From an uncultured Actinomycetes bacterium (lineage in GTDB: Bacteria > Actinomycetota > Acidimicrobiia > Acidimicrobiales > RAAP-2): a DNA stretch of 7,805 nucleotides. Made by a program: the position numbers and the translations under genes. The notes beneath the pieces were generated by a model. It saw nothing but the letters and a program-made list of their open reading frames with translations, was not told the origin of the DNA and searched no databases. Location: positions 1-7,805 of the forward strand of contig CAITOG010000025.1 in assembly GCA_903893955.1 (NCBI GenBank), given 5' to 3'. This document shows, piece by piece, positions 4,877 to 7,805 of the stretch (positions are counted from its first letter, which is position 1; the number at the start of each line of letters is the position of its first letter).

Positions 4877-5479
4877 ATGACACATACCAACACTGAATTC
4901 GTCAGTTCGATGGGCGAAGGCCCACGTGGTGGACGCGGTCGACCCGGTCGCAAGATTCGGGGAGGTCCCGGCTTCGGCGGGGGTCCCAGGTTCGGCGGTC
5001 CTGGCCGCCGAGGTGGCCGACGTCGCCGAGGCGATGTCCGAGCCGCCGTGCTCCTGCTCTTGGAGGAGGAGTCACGCAATGGCTACCAGCTCATCCAGGA
5101 GATCGCAGAGCGCTCTGGCGATGTCTGGCGCCCGAGCCCCGGCTCGATCTACCCGGTGCTCCAGCAGCTCGAGGACGAAGGCCTCATCGCCGAGGAGAAG
5201 GGTGACTCTGGTCGTACCTTCGCGCTGACCGCGGCTGGTCGGGAACTCGTCGAGGAGCAGCGCCAGCAGCTCGGCACCCCATGGGAGGATGCCGGCGATT
5301 CGCTCAGCGGGCCTGGCCGCGAGCTCATGCATGCAGGTCGTCAGGTCGCCATGGCCGCGAGACAGGTCCTGCAGGTGGGTTCGCCAGAGCAGGTCGCACG
5401 AGCCGCGACCATCCTCGGCGAGGCTCGTCGCAGCCTCTATGGGATCTTGGCCGAGGGCGACGAGCCGTCGGAGGCCTGA
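4877..5479 (+). CDS. PadR-family transcriptional repressor with a Gly/Arg-rich N-terminus
   Basis: A 200-residue DNA-binding regulator. Residues about 13-52 are rich in Gly, Arg and Pro (GPRGGRGRPGRKIRGG and so on). The PadR winged helix spans about 53-125: RGDVRAAVLLLLEEESRNGY (51-70), QLIQEIAERSGDVWRPSPGS (71-90), then IYPVLQQLEDEGLI (91-104) and the wing EEKGDSGRTFALTAAG (106-121). These match the family's conserved GYxL, PSxGSIYPxLxxLExxGLI and YxLTxxG motifs. The C-terminal part (about 126-195) is probably the helical dimerisation region. AAGGAGG lies 5 bases before the ATG. The gene stands alone between its own promoter-operator and a strong hairpin. PadR genes often sit beside the transporter they control, and here none is adjacent, so targets other than itself are unknown. 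The inducer is also unknown. Confidence 0.93.
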   Translation: MTHTNTEFVSSMGEGPRGGRGRPGRKIRGGPGFGGGPRFGGPGRRGGRRRRGDVRAAVLLLLEEESRNGYQLIQEIAERSGDVWRPSPGSIYPVLQQLEDEGLIAEEKGDSGRTFALTAAGRELVEEQRQQLGTPWEDAGDSLSGPGRELMHAGRQVAMAARQVLQVGSPEQVARAATILGEARRSLYGILAEGDEPSEA

Positions 5480-5519
5480 TCGACCACGGGGGCCGAGTTC
5501 GTCGGCCCCCGTGGCGATC
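5478..5519 (+). terminator. Long GC-rich hairpin terminator without a U-tract
   Basis: CCACGGGGGCCGA (5484-5496) pairs perfectly with TCGGCCCCCGTGG (5502-5514) around GTTCG. With one bulged A (5483) the stem extends by GATCG/CGATC, reaching into the padR stop codon. No T-run follows, a form often seen in high-GC Actinomycetota. It separates padR from the NADH dehydrogenase gene. Confidence 0.8.
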
Positions 5520-5554
5520 GGGTCCGCACCGCAGATCCGCAACGGGTCGCACCC

Positions 5555-5560
5555 TAGGAT
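5555..5560 (+). promoter_or_regulatory. Candidate -10 box (TAGGAT) of a leaderless NADH dehydrogenase transcript
   Basis: TAGGAT is followed by six bases (CGATGC) and then ATG 5567, the same TANNNT-N6-ATG spacing seen before the exporter and the last gene. AGGA (5556-5559), 7 bases before the ATG, could instead be a ribosome site if transcription starts further upstream; the two readings exclude each other. No clear -35 is seen. Confidence 0.5.
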
Positions 5561-5566
5561 CGATGC

Positions 5567-6862
5567 ATGGAACCCGACGGGCCAGTGGAGATCGCACAGG
5601 ACCGCCGGCCCTCGGTGCTCATCGTCGGAGGTGGCTTCGCTGGCCTTCAGGCGGCGAAGCAGCTCGCCGGTGCTCCGGTCGACGTGACGATCGTCGACAC
5701 GCACAACTTCCACACCTTCCTGCCCTTGCTCTACCAGGTGGCAACTGCCGGCCTTGAGCCTGCTGACGTCGCCTATCCGATCCGGACGATCTTCGGCAAG
5801 GCATCGAACATCACCTTCCGACACGGCACGGTCCGTCACATCGATCACGCCGCCAAGACGGTGACGCTGGCTGGAGGCGATGTCCTCTCGTTCGATCACC
5901 TCGTCCTGGCATCGGGAGCCACAGCCGCCTACTTCGGCATCCCAGGTGCCAAGGAGCACGCATTCCCCCTCTACACGCTGGCGAATGCCCGAAAGCTCCG
6001 CAACACGATACTGCTGGCGCTCGAGGACGCTGACGCCAAGGGGCCCGAGGTAGCCGGGCCGATCACGTTCGTGGTGGTGGGTGGGGGCCCGACGGGGGTC
6101 GAGACCTCTGGTGCGGTGACCGAGCTGCTCGACATCTGCATCCGCCGCGATCGCCTTCGGATCGACCCGTCAAAGACTCGGGTCATCTTGGTCGACGTCG
6201 CCACCCGGGTCCTGACGGCATTCCCTGAATCGGCGAGCACCTACACCGCGGCACAGCTGACCAAGATGGGCGTCGACCTTCGTCTTGGAACCTCGGTCAC
6301 GAGCGTCGATGCCACCGGCGTCACGCTCGACAGCGGTGAGCACCTCGATTCGGCGGCAGTCATCTGGGCAGCGGGGGTGACCGCAAGCGGCACCATCGCC
6401 GATCAGGTGGCACAAGAAGCGGGCCCGTCTGGTCGGATCAAGGTGGCGGCAGATCTCTCCGTTGACGAGGAGCGGACAGTGTGGGCTATCGGCGATGCTG
6501 CGGCGGTGCCCTCAGGCATAGGCGACGACATCTGCCCCCAGCTCGCTCCTGTGGCCATCCAGTCTGGCAAGCACTGTGGGCGACAGATCCGCAACGTTCT
6601 CGAAGGTCGACCTACGACAGCATTCCGTTTCCGCAACAAGGGGATCATGGCCACCATCGGACGGCGGGCTGCTGTCGCCAAGCTGCCGAAGGGTCCGATC
6701 ATCAAGGGGACGCTCGGGTGGTTGGCGTGGCTGAACCTGCACCTGTACTACCTGGTCGGCTTCCGCAACCGGATCCGCGTGATGGTCAACTGGACCTGGC
6801 GCTACCTCGACTGGCCATCGGGTCCGCGACTCATCGTGGCGGACGCAGAGACCGCGGAGTAG
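5567..6862 (+). CDS. ndh: Type II NADH dehydrogenase (NDH-2), FAD-dependent NADH:quinone oxidoreductase
   Basis: A 431-residue flavoprotein expected to oxidise NADH on the inner face of the membrane and reduce quinone without pumping protons. Domains: FAD-binding Rossmann fold with VLIVGGGFAGLQAA (17-30) ending in acidic D44; FHTFLPLLYQVATAGLEP (48-65), typical of NDH-2; VLASGA (113-118); the NADH-binding fold with VVVGGGPTGVE (169-179); the second FAD motif AIGDAA (307-312); and PQLAPVAIQSG (324-334), matching the quinone-site motif usually written AQxAxQxG. The C-terminus (about 382-416, GTLGWLAWLNLHLYYLVGF and on to WRYLDW) is hydrophobic and amphipathic, the usual membrane anchor. Length agrees with bacterial NDH-2. 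It lies between the padR terminator and a convergent gene 1 bp away, so it is probably monocistronic. A related NAD(P)/FAD oxidoreductase with another acceptor is possible but less likely. Confidence 0.9.
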   Translation: MEPDGPVEIAQDRRPSVLIVGGGFAGLQAAKQLAGAPVDVTIVDTHNFHTFLPLLYQVATAGLEPADVAYPIRTIFGKASNITFRHGTVRHIDHAAKTVTLAGGDVLSFDHLVLASGATAAYFGIPGAKEHAFPLYTLANARKLRNTILLALEDADAKGPEVAGPITFVVVGGGPTGVETSGAVTELLDICIRRDRLRIDPSKTRVILVDVATRVLTAFPESASTYTAAQLTKMGVDLRLGTSVTSVDATGVTLDSGEHLDSAAVIWAAGVTASGTIADQVAQEAGPSGRIKVAADLSVDEERTVWAIGDAAAVPSGIGDDICPQLAPVAIQSGKHCGRQIRNVLEGRPTTAFRFRNKGIMATIGRRAAVAKLPKGPIIKGTLGWLAWLNLHLYYLVGFRNRIRVMVNWTWRYLDWPSGPRLIVADAETAE

Positions 6863-6863
6863 C

Positions 6864-7682
6864 TCAGGGCCGCCGAGGTGGTCGCGGGAAGAAGGCAGAC
6901 GTGCGCTCCACGTACTCGGCGAATCCAACACGCGTCTTGGCCATCCGGGCCTCGAGCAGCGGCTTGCCGGACACGCTGGTCAAGAGCCGGTTCATCACCA
7001 GCGGTGACAGCACAGTGAGCAGACCCCACCCGCCGGCTGCAGCCACGAGGAACACGCCCCACCAGCAGCAGGCATCTCCAAAGTAGTTGGGGTGGCGGGT
7101 CCATGCCCACAGTCCTCGATCCATCACTCGGCCGGCGTTAGTCGGATCAGCCTTGAAGCGCGAGAGCTGGAGGTCGCCGATGGACTCGAACGCGAAACCC
7201 AGCAGCCAGACCACCGCTCCGAGAATCTGCGAGGCAACGATCGGCCGGCCGGCGAACATCCCCACAGTGACACTGAGCGAGACGAAGAACATCAGCGCCG
7301 CCTGGAGCCCATAGACGACCTTGAGCGCGTAGAGGACCTCGCTGCGACCTTTGGCCCCTCGCAGGATCATCGTGTAGCGAGGATCCTCTCCCTGGCCTCG
7401 GCCTCGCCACGCCAGGTGCGCTGCCAGCCGAAGCCCCCAGATGGCGACCAAGGCGAGCAGGAGGGTGCGCTGGACATTGCTTGCGCCGAGCTTGCCGGCC
7501 GAACAGAGGAACCCCGACACCGCAACTGCGACGAAGCCGAGCGGCCAGAAGACGTCGATGTCTCGATATCGCTTGGCGATGCGCCCCACGATGAAGGCGA
7601 CGGCCATCACGGCGATGACCACCAGCGCGCTCACGCCGATGGCGGCACCGAGGCCTGGGACGAGGATGACGGCGGTGATCAC
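6864..7682 (-). CDS. DUF1295 integral membrane protein (steroid 5-alpha-reductase/ICMT-like fold)
   Basis: A 272-residue membrane protein with hydrophobic segments at about 5-32, 44-62, 72-92, 120-142, 150-168 and 205-230. Family signs: DIDVFWPLGF (41-50), WGLRLAAHLAWR (82-93), EDPRYTMIL (99-107), the hallmark GLWAWTRHPNYFGDACCWWG (190-209), and the C-terminal EARMAKTRVGFAEYVERTSAFFPRPP. The RHPNY region corresponds to the cofactor-binding part in the related steroid 5-alpha-reductase and isoprenylcysteine methyltransferase folds, which suggests a membrane-embedded reductase or transferase acting on a lipid. The substrate is unknown. The start is GTG 7682-7680; no ribosome site is visible, and TACGCT ends 8 bases upstream, so a leaderless message is possible. 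Its stop is 1 bp from the NDH-2 stop. Confidence 0.9.
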   Translation of the reverse strand: MITAVILVPGLGAAIGVSALVVIAVMAVAFIVGRIAKRYRDIDVFWPLGFVAVAVSGFLCSAGKLGASNVQRTLLLALVAIWGLRLAAHLAWRGRGQGEDPRYTMILRGAKGRSEVLYALKVVYGLQAALMFFVSLSVTVGMFAGRPIVASQILGAVVWLLGFAFESIGDLQLSRFKADPTNAGRVMDRGLWAWTRHPNYFGDACCWWGVFLVAAAGGWGLLTVLSPLVMNRLLTSVSGKPLLEARMAKTRVGFAEYVERTSAFFPRPPRRP

Positions 7683-7750
7683 GCATGTGGAGCGTACTGA
7701 TCCGTTGCCGCAGCCGTGTCAGGGGCAGCCAGCACAAGAGGGGTGCATCG

Positions 7751-7756
7751 TAGAGT
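7751..7756 (+). promoter_or_regulatory. Candidate -10 box (TAGAGT) of a leaderless transcript for the last gene
   Basis: TAGAGT, six bases (GGGCCT), then ATG 7763: the third TANNNT-N6-ATG arrangement in the window. No ribosome site precedes this ATG, which favours a leaderless message. It lies in the 80-bp divergent gap with the DUF1295 gene. No -35 is evident. Confidence 0.5.
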
Positions 7757-7762
7757 GGGCCT

Positions 7763-7805
7763 ATGGCCGTCCGAGCTCGAATCGTGAGGCTCAGGACCCT
7801 TGCAG
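7763..7805 (+). CDS. 5' end of an unidentified gene (continues beyond the window)
   Basis: From ATG 7763 the frame reads MAVRARIVRLRTLA and runs off the end. The short N-terminus is basic (four Arg in 14 residues). Only the promoter-like TAGAGT at fixed spacing and the divergent layout support it. Nothing can be said about the product. Confidence 0.45.
   Translation, partial: MAVRARIVRLRTLA

Noticed and set aside
4614..4883. N-terminal extension of the exported repeat protein up to 4883
   Set aside because: The frame is open, but it runs through the padR promoter, has no suitable start signals, and would bury the clear signal peptide that begins at 4613.
5072..5959. A 295-codon minus-strand frame opposite padR and the start of ndh
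   Set aside because: It covers two well-supported genes and the terminator hairpin between them, and no family is recognisable.

Overview
The window is GC-rich (roughly 60-65% by eye), gene-dense bacterial chromosome. Codons end mostly in G or C, GTG starts occur, terminators lack a U tract, some promoters look leaderless, and the secreted protein carries CX5C repeats with an 'AVG' signature. Together these suggest Actinomycetota, perhaps Acidimicrobiia. That placement is inference; no rRNA or other marker gene is present.

Layout. (1) 1-149 is the C-terminal end of a membrane protein, converging tail to tail with a 14-helix DHA2-type MFS exporter (146-1765, minus). The two genes share a CTAG. 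(2) The exporter start has a TANNNT-N6-ATG leaderless-type promoter overlapped by a 28-bp inverted repeat, probably an operator. (3) Divergently, a recognisable -35/-10 pair at 1856-1884 drives two overlapping genes for small unrecognised membrane proteins (1922-2533 and 2530-2973). (4) A CAU-anticodon tRNA gene (3129-3202) is followed by a terminator-like hairpin. (5) 3341-4613 (minus) encodes an exported protein of seven CX5C repeats, most simply a seven-bladed beta-propeller. It is broken by a +1 frameshift in a 7-base G/C run. (6) A PadR-type repressor gene (4877-5479) has a near-consensus promoter with palindromes over its -10 and start site, the pattern of autorepression, and ends in a very strong hairpin. 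(7) A type II NADH dehydrogenase (5567-6862) follows, also with a TANNNT-N6-ATG start. (8) It converges with a DUF1295 membrane protein (6864-7682, minus). (9) A further gene starts at 7763 and runs off the window.

The genes do not form one pathway. They are a drug-type exporter, a respiratory enzyme, a small regulator, a putative membrane-lipid or steroid-type reductase relative and an exported repeat protein, mostly in single-gene units. The most notable signals are the symmetric control site before the exporter, the layered palindromes at the padR promoter, the frameshifted seven-repeat propeller, and three starts with the same TARRRT-N6-ATG arrangement. I see no CRISPR array, insertion sequence, phage gene or clear new multi-gene system.
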